DNA of 64,000 bases from Chryseobacterium sp. JM1 (lineage in GTDB: Bacteria; Bacteroidota; Bacteroidia; Flavobacteriales; Weeksellaceae), in the NCBI RefSeq assembly GCF_000737715.1, contig NZ_JPRN01000015.1, positions 1 through 64,000 on the forward strand. Reading direction: 5' to 3'. The notes under the pieces were generated by a model, which was not told the origin of the DNA, did not search any database, and saw only the letters and a program-made list of their open reading frames with translations. Positions 52,007 to 60,396 of the stretch are shown here, piece after piece (the first letter of the stretch is position 1; each line of letters starts with the position of its first letter). The translations under genes and the position numbers were made by a program.

Positions 52007-52891
52007 ATGAAAAATGTTCCATTCAAAGGCATCATTGCTTATCCCATTACGCCTTTTGACCAGAATGAGAAAGTAGATATTCCTCTTTTTAAAAAACTTG
52101 TAGAAAGACTCATCGTTTCAGGAAGCCACGGAATTGCTCCGCTAGGAAGTACAGGAGTAATGCCCTACCTGTCTGATGAAGAAAAAGAAGCAATCACAGA
52201 AGCCTCTATACAGCAGACTAAAGGAAGAGTACCCACATTGGTAGGGGTGTCAAATCTTACCACAGAAAAGACTGTTCATCATGCTCAGTTTGCAGAAAAA
52301 GCTGGTGCTGATGCTGTGATGATCATTCCCATGAGCTACTGGAAGCTGACAGATGACGAGATCGTAGCCCATTATGATGCTGTGGCCAGTAAGATTTCAA
52401 TTCCTATCATGGCGTATAACAATCCGGCAACGAGTGGAGTAGATATGTCTCCGACACTTTTGAAAAGGCTTTTGGAGATTTCCAATGTTACCATGATCAA
52501 AGAAAGTACTGGAGATATTCAGAGAATGCATTATCTGAGAAAAGAACTGGGCGAGGAAACTGCCTTCTACAACGGATCCAATCCATTGGCGCTGGCTGCA
52601 TTTACTGCCGGAGCAAGAGGCTGGTGTACTGCGGCACCCAACCTGATTCCTGAACTTAATGTTGGTTTGTATAAAGCTATTGAAGAAGGAAATATGGAGA
52701 AAGCACAGGAAGTTTTCTACAAACAGTTTGATCTTTTAAAATTCATCGTGAATAAAGGCCTTCCAAGGGCTGTGAAAGCTGGTCTGAATATTTTAGGAGA
52801 AGAAGGTGGAAGCTTAAGAAGCCCGCTGAAACCTCTGTCCGAAAAAGAAACGGAAGAACTTAGAAGTATCATTAAAACCCTTGTCAATTAA
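52007..52891 (+). CDS. DapA-family lyase/aldolase (not assigned to lysine synthesis)
   Basis: It has 294 residues, a class I Schiff-base TIM barrel: K165 (MIKEST), Y137 (MAYNNP) and the GSTGVMPYL loop. The family covers dihydrodipicolinate synthase, N-acetylneuraminate lyase and keto-acid aldolases. The loop lacks the usual GTTGE of DapA, and MocR plus cupin neighbours suggest a catabolic aldolase or dehydratase (inference). Confidence 0.87.
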   Translation: MKNVPFKGIIAYPITPFDQNEKVDIPLFKKLVERLIVSGSHGIAPLGSTGVMPYLSDEEKEAITEASIQQTKGRVPTLVGVSNLTTEKTVHHAQFAEKAGADAVMIIPMSYWKLTDDEIVAHYDAVASKISIPIMAYNNPATSGVDMSPTLLKRLLEISNVTMIKESTGDIQRMHYLRKELGEETAFYNGSNPLALAAFTAGARGWCTAAPNLIPELNVGLYKAIEEGNMEKAQEVFYKQFDLLKFIVNKGLPRAVKAGLNILGEEGGSLRSPLKPLSEKETEELRSIIKTLVN

Positions 52892-52924
52892 TCAATTTCA
52901 AGGGATGTGAAAAAATAAAAAAAA

Positions 52925-52951
52925 TGGCGGCTAAGGCTCTCGAAGCCACCA
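52925..52951. repeat. Dispersed CTCGAAGCCACCA repeat, third copy
   Basis: TGGCGGCT, AAGGCTCTCGA, AGCCACCA: same layout as 24594-24621 with one mismatch in the arms. Confidence 0.7.
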
Positions 52952-52987
52952 GTTTTTTGATGTCAGTTTAATATTTATGTTGTAGAA

Positions 52988-53019
52988 AAGTTGGCTGAGG
53001 ATTTCCTCAGCCAACTTTA
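52988..53019. terminator. Strong bidirectional terminator
   Basis: AAAGTTGGCTGAGG (52988-53001) and CCTCAGCCAACTTT (53006-53019) form a perfect 14-bp stem with a 4-nt loop between two convergent genes. Confidence 0.9.
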
Positions 53020-53021
53020 TT

Positions 53022-53528
53022 TTATACGACAGCATTTCCTTCTACACCGTCGGAGTTATTGGTTTTAATCCCAGTCAGAGCTGAAGCTACAAAACTGAAC
53101 AGACTGACTAATTTCCCTGCTTTGGTATCCCAGTAATACGTTTCTTTGGGTTCTACACGAATGATGCTCACATCCGGATCATCTTTTCCGTCAAACCAAG
53201 CCTTGGCCATTGGCGACCATTTTTCTTCAATCGTAGCTTTGTCCTTATAAACAGAAGCCTGTCCATAAACCGACAGATATTGAGAATCGCTGTTGTTCAT
53301 AAAGAAAAGCTGTACGTTCCGGTCATCTTTGATCTCAAAATTCTTATTGCTGGTTGCACTGCTGATGAACCATAGATTTCCGCTATCATCCGTTTCCTGA
53401 AGCGTCATAGGCCGGGAATTCACAGGTGTGGTTCCGAGTTCGGTACAGAACATACATATTCTTGCCTTTTCAGACAGTTCCTGGATCTTTTTAATGGCCT
53501 CGAGGTGGGTTAAATTTTTTGTTGACAT
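53022..53528 (-). CDS. Pyridoxamine 5'-phosphate oxidase-like general stress protein
   Basis: It has 168 residues from ATG 53528 (MSTKNLTHLEAIKKI); a longer frame to 53579 is non-coding. The split-barrel FMN-binding fold is shown by SRPMTLQETDDSGNLWFIS, NVQLFFMNNSDSQYLSVYG and RVEPKETYYWD. General stress protein 26-like members bind FMN or FAD; substrate unknown. Monocistronic. Confidence 0.87.
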   Translation of the reverse strand: MSTKNLTHLEAIKKIQELSEKARICMFCTELGTTPVNSRPMTLQETDDSGNLWFISSATSNKNFEIKDDRNVQLFFMNNSDSQYLSVYGQASVYKDKATIEEKWSPMAKAWFDGKDDPDVSIIRVEPKETYYWDTKAGKLVSLFSFVASALTGIKTNNSDGVEGNAVV

Positions 53529-53716
53529 AATATTATATTTTAGTGATTGGAATTTTAGAATAGAAATGCAATACAGCATTTGTTACCTTGTTTAGTTCAA
53601 AAATCTAACCAAAAAGGATATTACTGTAAAAAACAGCCATTAAAAATCTCAGTTTTACTATTGTTCACAAAATGATTTGAATGAAGATCAGTATAGATTT
53701 AAGACTAAAAAAAGAC

Positions 53717-53744
53717 TTGTGCTCGTCAGAAATAATTATTTTTG
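53717..53744 (+). promoter_or_regulatory. Flavobacterial promoter of the antiporter gene
   Basis: TTG (53717-53719), 17 bp, TATTTTTG (53737-53744): full match to the consensus, 55 bp before ATG 53800. Confidence 0.7.
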
Positions 53745-53799
53745 TTGGTAGAACCTCTTTCAAAAAGGAATTCTAACCATTTCAATACGATAAAATCTG

Positions 53800-55038
53800 A
53801 TGGAAAACTACGCGGTCATTTTAGTGATCATGGCATTAATGATCGGGATATCCGGTTTGGCGGGTAAAATAAAGATCCCGGTACCAATGCTGCTTTTAAT
53901 TGTCGGCATTATGATCGGTTTTGTTCCTGCAATGCCTGAAATTGAGATCAATCCCGAGATTATTATGCTGCTGTTTCTGCCACCGCTTTTGTATGATGCG
54001 GCCTTTAATATTTCTTTTCAGCAGTTTAAAACCAATATCAATACCATCGGCACATTAGCTATCGGGCTGGTGTTTTTAACGACAGCCGGAATTGCAGTTA
54101 TTTCGTATTATTTAATTCCGGGAATGACCTGGCCATTGGCTTTTGTATTGGGTTCTATTCTGTCCGCTACGGATGCTGTAGCTGCCGTTGGGGTCACAAA
54201 AGGATTAGGCCTGTCTCACAGAACCATGACGATTCTGGAAGGAGAAAGCCTGATCAATGACGCTTCAGCTTTGGTTGCATATCGTTTTGCAGTAGCGGCA
54301 GTCACCGGAATTACCTTTGTTACGTGGAAAGCCTCACTGGAGTTTTTTGTCGTTTTGGGAGGCGGTCTTTTAGTGGGTTGGGTTATTTTTAAAGCATTGG
54401 CTCTTACCATCGGTTTCTTTCGTAAAGATGCCATGGTGGTGAACAGCTTGATTCTTCTCATGCCCTTCGTTACTTATCTTATTGCAGAACATTTCGGAGT
54501 ATCAGGCGTGATTGCGGTGGTTGTACTCGGTTTGGGAATGTCTAAACTGAGCAGAAATAAATTTCCTGATCACGTAAAAGAGCAGTCCAGAAACTTCTGG
54601 GACATCATTATTTTCCTTCTGAATGGGCTGATATTTCTATTAATCGGTCTTGAGTTTCCGATTATTCTTAGAAAAATGGCTCATATCCAAGTCTGGACTT
54701 ATGCCGGATATGCTGTCATTATTGTACTGGTGACTTTACTGATCAGAATGGCAAGGGTTTATTTACAACAGCTTAATCTTCAGAAAGCCTTTCAGGGAAA
54801 AAGAAAAATCAGTGAAGAAGCTTTATTTGACTCTAAAACAAGTTTTATCATTACCTGGTCGGGAATGCGTGGAATTGTTTCATTAGCCATTGCGCTGGGT
54901 CTTCCGGCCACATTAAATGACGGCGAGCCTTTTCCATTACGCAGTGAAATTGTCTTTTTATCCATAGCGGTTGTGCTGATCTCGCTTTTAGGACAGGGAC
55001 TTACCTTACCGTGGATTATAAAAAAACTTAAATTATAA
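53800..55038 (+). CDS. Na+/H+ antiporter (CPA1 family)
   Basis: It has 412 residues and about twelve membrane segments. The CPA1 core is clear: SATDAVAAVGVTKGLGLSHR and GESLINDASALVAYR with the ND pair of electroneutral antiporters, and WSGMRGIVSLAIALGLP. It exports sodium or potassium for protons. The AraC gene starts 2 bp after its stop. Confidence 0.9.
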   Translation: MENYAVILVIMALMIGISGLAGKIKIPVPMLLLIVGIMIGFVPAMPEIEINPEIIMLLFLPPLLYDAAFNISFQQFKTNINTIGTLAIGLVFLTTAGIAVISYYLIPGMTWPLAFVLGSILSATDAVAAVGVTKGLGLSHRTMTILEGESLINDASALVAYRFAVAAVTGITFVTWKASLEFFVVLGGGLLVGWVIFKALALTIGFFRKDAMVVNSLILLMPFVTYLIAEHFGVSGVIAVVVLGLGMSKLSRNKFPDHVKEQSRNFWDIIIFLLNGLIFLLIGLEFPIILRKMAHIQVWTYAGYAVIIVLVTLLIRMARVYLQQLNLQKAFQGKRKISEEALFDSKTSFIITWSGMRGIVSLAIALGLPATLNDGEPFPLRSEIVFLSIAVVLISLLGQGLTLPWIIKKLKL

Positions 55039-55040
55039 TC

Positions 55041-55841
55041 ATGCAGATTTCTCCTCCGAAACAGTTGGCCAACTACATCAAACACTATATCTTCTTAGAA
55101 AATCCGGAAGATATGACTAAAAATCTGCGCTTATTTGCTGATGGAAATACAGGCTTAATCATCTCTGCGGATATGAATATGCGCGACGGGCAGGATAGCA
55201 ATCTGCCTTTATCCTTTTTTTATGGACAGCCTACAAAGTATAAAGATTTGAGTACAAAAGGTCAATTTTCCTTATTGGCAGTCGTTTTTCAGCCTTATTT
55301 TTTCAATCTGCTGTTTGATGTGGCTGCTAAAGACATTAAAAATGAAATCGTTTCGGCTTCGGATATTTTAAAAGATCAGTTGCTGCCATTTCAGGAAAAG
55401 CTGGATAATAAAGAAGATCCGCAATCCATAATAGCGGCCCTGAATACCTATTTCATGAAGCTGATCTCAACAAAAAACAATCCGGACTCATGGCTCATGA
55501 AGGTTCAGCAATATATGCTTCAAAACAAGGGAGCTTTATCTCTGAAAGAACTGGAGCACTTCACTGGATATTCTGAGCGCCATATTGAAAGAAAGTTTGA
55601 TGAAAATATCGGCATATCCCCAAAAAAATACAGTACCATTATCCGTCTTCATCATTTTTTAAGTCTGATGAAAAACAGCACAGATCAGAACAGCATCGCC
55701 AGTCTTTCCTACGAAGCGGGATATTCAGACCAATCCCACCTGATCAGGGAATTTAAAAATACAATCGGATTGACACCCGGTCAGTATCTGAAAACAGAAA
55801 ATAAACTGGCTGTCAATTTTATCGAAATTCCGTTTACCTAG
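55041..55841 (+). CDS. AraC-family transcriptional regulator 2
   Basis: It has 266 residues: an N-terminal DUF6597-like region (QISPPKQLANYIKHYIFLE) and C-terminal AraC HTH (LSLKELEHFTGYSERHIERKF, IASLSYEAGYSDQSHLIREFK, GLTPGQY). It is 2 bp behind the antiporter gene and 62 bp before a nitrilase-family gene with its own -7 box; either may be its target. Confidence 0.87.
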   Translation: MQISPPKQLANYIKHYIFLENPEDMTKNLRLFADGNTGLIISADMNMRDGQDSNLPLSFFYGQPTKYKDLSTKGQFSLLAVVFQPYFFNLLFDVAAKDIKNEIVSASDILKDQLLPFQEKLDNKEDPQSIIAALNTYFMKLISTKNNPDSWLMKVQQYMLQNKGALSLKELEHFTGYSERHIERKFDENIGISPKKYSTIIRLHHFLSLMKNSTDQNSIASLSYEAGYSDQSHLIREFKNTIGLTPGQYLKTENKLAVNFIEIPFT

Positions 55842-55882
55842 CCAATGTCGGTTTTGTACAATCTTTGGATGTTTGTGCCTGT

Positions 55883-55890
55883 TAGCTTTG
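55883..55890 (+). promoter_or_regulatory. -7 box of the nitrilase-family gene
   Basis: TAGCTTTG fits TAnnTTTG, 13 bp before ATG 55904, so the leader is very short. Confidence 0.5.
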
Positions 55891-55903
55891 CAGAAAAAAA
55901 AGA

Positions 55904-56860
55904 ATGGACAATCTTAAAGTTTCAACCGCACAGTTCGAAAATAAAAGCGGTGACAAAGAATACAATCTATCCGTCATAGAAAAATTAGCTGCAGAAGCCG
56001 CTTCAAAAGGCTCACAGGTCATTGTTTTTCATGAATGTTCAATTACAGGCTACACTTTTGCCCGAAATTTAACCAAAGACCAGCTTCTGGATGTTGCAGA
56101 ATTCATTCCTGATGGGAAAAGCATTCAAAGATTGCAGCAAATCGCGACAGAGCATGATATTACTGTTTTGGCAGGGTTATTCGAAAAAGACGAAAATGAT
56201 CATATTTTCAAAGCCTACGTTTGCGTAGATAAAACCGGACTGAAAGCCAAATACAGAAAACTTCATCCATTTATCAATCCACATCTGACGCCCGGAAACG
56301 AGTATTGTGTTTTTGAGATTCATGGCTGGACATGTGGAATCCTGATCTGCTATGACAACAATATCGTTGAAAATGTAAGAGCTACGAGGCTTTTAGGGGC
56401 AGATATTATTTTTATGCCGCATGTGACGATGTGTACACCTTCCACAAGGCCGGGAGCCGGTTTTATAGATCCTGAATTATGGAAAAATAGAGTAGCTGAT
56501 CCTACATCGCTTCGTCTGGAATTTGACGGAATGAAAGGGCGTGACTGGCTGATGAAATGGCTGCCCGCCAGAGCTTATGACAACGGAATTTATGCTGTTT
56601 TCTCCAATCCGATCGGGATGGATGATGATCAGCTGAAAAACGGATGTTCAATGATTATTGATCCTTTTGGAGATATCATTGCGGAATGCCGTTCGTTCGA
56701 TGACAGTTTTGAAACTGCTGTTTTTACTCCTGAAAAGCTTACTCAGGCCGGCGGAAGCAGATATGTAAAGGCAAGAAGGCCGGAACTGTATCGTGACATC
56801 TTTGGTATGGAACATCATTCTGAGCAGAAAGTGGTTTGGATGAAGGATAGTGCTGTTTAG
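55904..56860 (+). CDS. Nitrilase-family carbon-nitrogen hydrolase
   Basis: It has 318 residues with the catalytic E44 (FHECSITGY), K119 (YRKLHPF) and C149 (GILICYDNN). It resembles the aliphatic amidase and N-carbamoylputrescine amidase branches rather than true nitrilases; the substrate is not readable. It stands alone behind AraC 2. Confidence 0.88.
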   Translation: MDNLKVSTAQFENKSGDKEYNLSVIEKLAAEAASKGSQVIVFHECSITGYTFARNLTKDQLLDVAEFIPDGKSIQRLQQIATEHDITVLAGLFEKDENDHIFKAYVCVDKTGLKAKYRKLHPFINPHLTPGNEYCVFEIHGWTCGILICYDNNIVENVRATRLLGADIIFMPHVTMCTPSTRPGAGFIDPELWKNRVADPTSLRLEFDGMKGRDWLMKWLPARAYDNGIYAVFSNPIGMDDDQLKNGCSMIIDPFGDIIAECRSFDDSFETAVFTPEKLTQAGGSRYVKARRPELYRDIFGMEHHSEQKVVWMKDSAV

Positions 56861-56889
56861 TTGGGAAGCTGGAAGAGGGAAGATATTTT

Positions 56890-56912
56890 TGTCAAGGTTT
56901 TAAATCTTGACA
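56890..56912. repeat. Palindromic GTCAAG repeat, second copy
   Basis: TGTCAAGG..ATCTTGACA; same core as 29574-29596 with two differences in the loop. It follows the nitrilase-family stop and may terminate it. Confidence 0.7.
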
Positions 56913-57025
56913 AAGGTATTCCCCGAAACTGTCTTAGAATATTTTACCAAATGAAAAATTTAATAAAATAGAAATGTAGTTGTTTTAAGACCTCAATAAC
57001 TTCCATCCTCCCTCTTTAGTCTTCC

Positions 57026-57379
57026 TTACTTTATCAATCCCTGAAGATCAGTCCAGGCACCACCATTATGCACATGCTTAAATCCTCTTTCTTTTAAAAT
57101 ATTTTCAGCTTTTACGCTTCGAAGTCCGTGGGAGCATACTGTGATATACGTTTTTTCACGATCCAGTTCAACATATCTTTCTCTGATGGTTCCCAAAGAA
57201 ATATTTACTGAGCCTTCAATATGTCCCATTTCATATTCTTTTTCGGTTCTTACATCAAGAATGACAGCTCCTTTTTTTATCAATTGATCCAGGCCATCAT
57301 CTAAAGTCTGATATTTGTAAACCCGGTATAAGACATAGATGGTAAGTGCTGCTCCGCAAAATATCAGTATCGTTTTCAT
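57026..57379 (-). CDS. Membrane-anchored rhodanese-domain protein
   Basis: It has 117 residues: an N-terminal membrane helix (about 4-20) then a rhodanese domain with DVRTEKEYEMGHIEGSVNI and active-site C82 in VCSHGLRS. Likely persulfide or sulfur transfer at the inner membrane. It overlaps the DUF3817 gene by 4 nt as the last gene of a TetR-controlled operon. Confidence 0.87.
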   Translation of the reverse strand: MKTILIFCGAALTIYVLYRVYKYQTLDDGLDQLIKKGAVILDVRTEKEYEMGHIEGSVNISLGTIRERYVELDREKTYITVCSHGLRSVKAENILKERGFKHVHNGGAWTDLQGLIK

Positions 57380-57678
57380 AGTTTACTTAGAATTTTGCTG
57401 TCAATATAAAAAGTCCCGAAAGGAATAAAACATGCCAGAATCACTTTCCAGGTGGTTTCCTTAAATTTCCAGTGCTGCTCAACACCTACACTTAACGTAT
57501 TAAACAGGAAGAGAAGAAATAAAGTTCCGTGGATCGGCCCCATCATCTTAACAAGCGCAGGGTTTCCAAGCCAGTATTTCATGGGAACGGCAACGAATAC
57601 GAGGGTCAGCAGAGAGATTCCCTCCAGAATAGCCAGAATTCTCAGGCGTCCGATTTTTGTTTTTAATAAATGTATCAT
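57376..57678 (-). CDS. DUF3817 membrane protein
   Basis: It has 100 residues and three predicted membrane segments; RILAILEGISLLTL, PMKYWLGNP and MGPIHGTLFLLFL are characteristic of DUF3817. Role unknown. It overlaps the rhodanese gene and lies 2 bp after the upstream membrane gene. Confidence 0.85.
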   Translation of the reverse strand: MIHLLKTKIGRLRILAILEGISLLTLVFVAVPMKYWLGNPALVKMMGPIHGTLFLLFLFNTLSVGVEQHWKFKETTWKVILACFIPFGTFYIDSKILSKL

Positions 57679-57680
57679 AA

Positions 57681-58139
57681 TTATCTGAAATAAGGTCTGT
57701 TAACAAAAGGAGAAAACGGCCAAGGAATCGCTATAAAAATAACAGCAAGGGCCACTGTGAACCATATAAGCATCGTTTTGAATTTTTTCCGGTCTGTAGG
57801 TTTTCTTTTGGCTAATGCGGAACCAATCGTAATCAGTACAATAGCGGTAATCATAAGGGAAATGTGAATCAGTCCGAAGAAAAGCAGGTCCAGAGATTCT
57901 TTGGCTTCACTGAAATTCTTCCAGAAATACTTAACGATTGGACTTTTAACATAGAGAATAATCCCTAATATCAGCTGGATATGAGCAATCGTTGCCGTCC
58001 AGTGTCTGACTGAGTCATCTGTTTTGGTAAATGTTTTATGATGAAAATATCCTCTATAGGCTCGCCATAAGGCATAAACAAGACTTAATAAAACGATCCA
58101 CCGGAATGTGGAGTGCAAAAAGGTAAGGGTCTGGTACAT
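57681..58139 (-). CDS. Uncharacterised four-helix membrane protein
   Basis: It has 152 residues from ATG 58139; four membrane segments. The histidines in FLHSTFRW, WTATIAHIQLILG and FFGLIHISLM lie inside helices, like cytochrome b-type heme ligands, but the family is not certain. First gene of the operon, 35 bp behind a TetR-type palindrome. Confidence 0.75.
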   Translation of the reverse strand: MYQTLTFLHSTFRWIVLLSLVYALWRAYRGYFHHKTFTKTDDSVRHWTATIAHIQLILGIILYVKSPIVKYFWKNFSEAKESLDLLFFGLIHISLMITAIVLITIGSALAKRKPTDRKKFKTMLIWFTVALAVIFIAIPWPFSPFVNRPYFR

Positions 58140-58160
58140 GGATAACTTTTTTGAACGCAC

Positions 58161-58197
58161 CAAAGATAGAATAAAAACATACTAACTAGTATGTTTT
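58161..58197 (-). promoter_or_regulatory. TetR-type operator and promoter of the rhodanese operon
   Basis: AAAACATACTA (58174-58184) and TAGTATGTTTT (58187-58197) form a 24-bp palindrome with a 2-bp centre. TATCTTTG on the minus strand (58168-58161) is the -7 box, so the palindrome covers the -33 region: repression by occlusion is likely. Confidence 0.75.
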
Positions 58198-58208
58198 TTG
58201 GAGAAAAA

Positions 58209-58799
58209 TTATTCCAATGATTGAAAATAATTCTTAAGTCCTTTTAAATAAATAAGATACACAGATTTTGAATTCTCCAGTTTTCCTAAATTTCTTACAC
58301 CCCAATACCCGGACATCACAAAAATCGCAACTTCTTTGGCGTCTACATGTTCTTTTACGGAACCTTCTTTCTTTCCGTTTTCGATACAGGTGATCATTGC
58401 ATTTTCCCAACGTTCTGCAAGCTCGTTCAGTGCTTTGGTGAAATCCATATGCCAGGGAGCCATTTCCTGGGTTAAATTGGAAGTAGGGCATCCATATTCA
58501 ACCTTTAGAAGATCATTTTCCATTAAGATCCCGTAGACCAGCTGATAAATACTTTCTAATGGATGATCCGTGTTGTCGAGAGGCTCAATAAAAGTGCTTT
58601 TGAAGTTGGTTTTAAGAAGTTCATTGATGATAGCCAGTCCCATTTCGTCTTTCGTTTTAAAATGATAATAAAAGGCCCCTTTTGTCACCTGTGTAGTGGC
58701 AATGATCTCATCAACGCTGGTGGTTTTATATCCTTTCACATAGATCAGTTCAAAGGCTTTCTGGAGGATATTCATACGGGTGGCTTCCGATTTTTTCAT
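58209..58799 (-). CDS. TetR/AcrR-family repressor
   Basis: It has 196 residues from ATG 58799 (MKKSEATRMNILQKAFELI); earlier in-frame codons lie in the promoter region. TetR HTH: GYKTTSVDEIIATTQVTKGAFYYHFKTKDEM. The ligand domain is of the TetR_C type with two conserved cysteines. It is flanked by two palindromes (58174-58197 downstream, 58849-58874 upstream) and by the rhodanese operon and an MFS gene. Confidence 0.88.
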   Translation of the reverse strand: MKKSEATRMNILQKAFELIYVKGYKTTSVDEIIATTQVTKGAFYYHFKTKDEMGLAIINELLKTNFKSTFIEPLDNTDHPLESIYQLVYGILMENDLLKVEYGCPTSNLTQEMAPWHMDFTKALNELAERWENAMITCIENGKKEGSVKEHVDAKEVAIFVMSGYWGVRNLGKLENSKSVYLIYLKGLKNYFQSLE

Positions 58800-58848
58800 T
58801 AGGATAACTGGCTTTATTGCAAAGGAACGGAATTTTTGTTCAAAAAAA

Positions 58849-58874
58849 CAAACTATCACTATTCTGATAGTTTG
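58849..58874. promoter_or_regulatory. Palindromic operator between tetR and the MFS gene
   Basis: CAAACTATCA (58849-58858) and TGATAGTTTG (58865-58874), spacer 6 bp. It differs from the 58174-58197 palindrome, so either the TetR protein tolerates both or another regulator acts here. Confidence 0.6.
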
Positions 58875-58952
58875 CTAGAATTTAACTTATTTTTATAATA
58901 CGATAATTCGTCGGAAATTTGTCCTGTCAAAACTCAACAAAATTTTAACGCA

Positions 58953-60173
58953 ATGAATTATCAAAAAGAAATACAGATCAAAACGGAACCTGCCATCAAA
59001 AGCAAAGGTCTTCCGGCAGCCTTGTGGGCACTAACCATCAGTGCATTTGGAATTGGAACTACAGAATTCGTGATTGTGGGACTTCTTCCTACGGTAGCAG
59101 GAGATCTGGGGATCAGCATTCCGTCAGCAGGGCTTTTGGTAAGTCTCTATGCCATTGGAGTAGCAATAGGTGCTCCGATACTGACTGCATTAACGGGAAA
59201 AATTCCAAGAAAAGCATTACTCGTATCCATCATGCTTTTATTCGTGATCGGGAATGGACTGGCTTCTATTGCTCCAGGGTTCATCACATTAGTTATGGCC
59301 AGGATTCTGACCGGATTTGCTCACGGGGTTTATTTCTCCATCGGCTCAACCATTGCGGCATCACTGGTTCCTGAGGAGAAGAGGGCAACAGCAATTTCAA
59401 TCATGTTTGCCGGTCTTACCCTTGCGATTGTCACCGGAGTTCCACTGGGAACTTTTATAGGACAGCATTTCGGATGGAGAGCCACTTTCATAGGAGTTTC
59501 TATTCTTGGAATCATAGGTTTAATAGCGAGTATGCTTTTGGTGCCGAAAAACCTTAAAAGCGACCAGACGGCCTCTTTAAAAAGTCTTCCCAAAGTATTT
59601 GGAAACAGACGTATGATCTTTGCCTTTTTAATGACAGCCATGGGATATGGAGGAACATTTGTGGTATTTACCTACTTATCTCCGATCTTACAAGAGATCA
59701 CAGGGTTTCAGGAATCTACAGTAACTTTTATCCTTCTGATTTACGGAATTGCAATTGCGTTAGGAAATCTTTTAGGTGGGAAAACGGCGAATAAAAATCC
59801 TTTACAGGCACTTCTCTGGATGTTTGCTGCGCAGGGAGTGGTATTGCTGGCCTTTTATTTCACAGCAGGTAATCAGATCTTAAGTATTATTACCCTGTTT
59901 CTTTTAGGTGGATTATCGTTTGCATCTGTACCGGGACTTCAGCTTTTGGTGGTGCAGATTGCAGAAAAAGAACTTCCGGGAACTGAAGATGTAGCGTCGG
60001 GGATCAATATTGCAGCATTCAATATAGGAATCGCGATTGGATCTTATACCGGAGGTCTTATTGTAACATCTTCATTGGGGTTGGCCAGTACACCGTGGAT
60101 CGGAGCTTTATTTTTAGTAGCGACTGTGCTGATCACACTTTACAGTATCCGTTTAAGTAAAAATCAAAAATAA
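58953..60173 (+). CDS. MFS transporter (AraJ/YdhP-like efflux)
   Basis: It has 406 residues with about twelve membrane segments. The N-terminal ALTISAFGIGTTEFVIVGLL and GFAHGVYFSIGSTIAASLVP segments are typical of the DHA12/sugar-efflux branch. It probably exports drugs or small metabolites. It diverges from tetR and ends in a terminator (GACTGTCC/GGGCAGTC, 60199-60220, then TTTTT). Confidence 0.88.
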   Translation: MNYQKEIQIKTEPAIKSKGLPAALWALTISAFGIGTTEFVIVGLLPTVAGDLGISIPSAGLLVSLYAIGVAIGAPILTALTGKIPRKALLVSIMLLFVIGNGLASIAPGFITLVMARILTGFAHGVYFSIGSTIAASLVPEEKRATAISIMFAGLTLAIVTGVPLGTFIGQHFGWRATFIGVSILGIIGLIASMLLVPKNLKSDQTASLKSLPKVFGNRRMIFAFLMTAMGYGGTFVVFTYLSPILQEITGFQESTVTFILLIYGIAIALGNLLGGKTANKNPLQALLWMFAAQGVVLLAFYFTAGNQILSIITLFLLGGLSFASVPGLQLLVVQIAEKELPGTEDVASGINIAAFNIGIAIGSYTGGLIVTSSLGLASTPWIGALFLVATVLITLYSIRLSKNQK

Positions 60174-60243
60174 TTTTTCCAGTTTTTATATTTTCAAGGA
60201 CTGTCCGCTATTGGGCAGTCTTTTTATTTTATGTATTCAGCCT

Positions 60244-60303
60244 TAATCAGAAATTAAAATCTGCTTTATTCGCCAGATCAGCGAGAAATCAAAATGAAAT
60301 AAA
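60244..60303 (+). repeat. Dispersed module A, copy 2
   Basis: AATCAGAAATTAAAATCTGC, GCCAGATCAGCGAGA and ATGAAAT match the minus strand of 49649-49710. Confidence 0.7.
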
Positions 60304-60309
60304 TTCTAT

Positions 60310-60388
60310 ATTTTCAGGTTTTGGCTAAAGTCGTTAAATGTTTTTCCTTGGTCAGATGGGCTGAAGCCCATCTCTATTGAATGGATAT
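60310..60388 (+). repeat. Dispersed module B, copy 2
   Basis: TTTTCAGG, GGCTAAAGTCGTT and GATGGGCTGAAGCCCATC with CTCTATTGAATGG match the minus strand of 49712-49800. The inner GATGGGCTGAAGCCCATC is a perfect palindrome apart from its centre. Confidence 0.7.
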
Positions 60389-60396
60389 TTAGAAGC

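Noticed and set aside
52007..52891. dapA of lysine biosynthesis
   Set aside because: The loop usual for DapA is altered, and the neighbours (MocR, cupin) suggest another substrate; kept as a family-level call.
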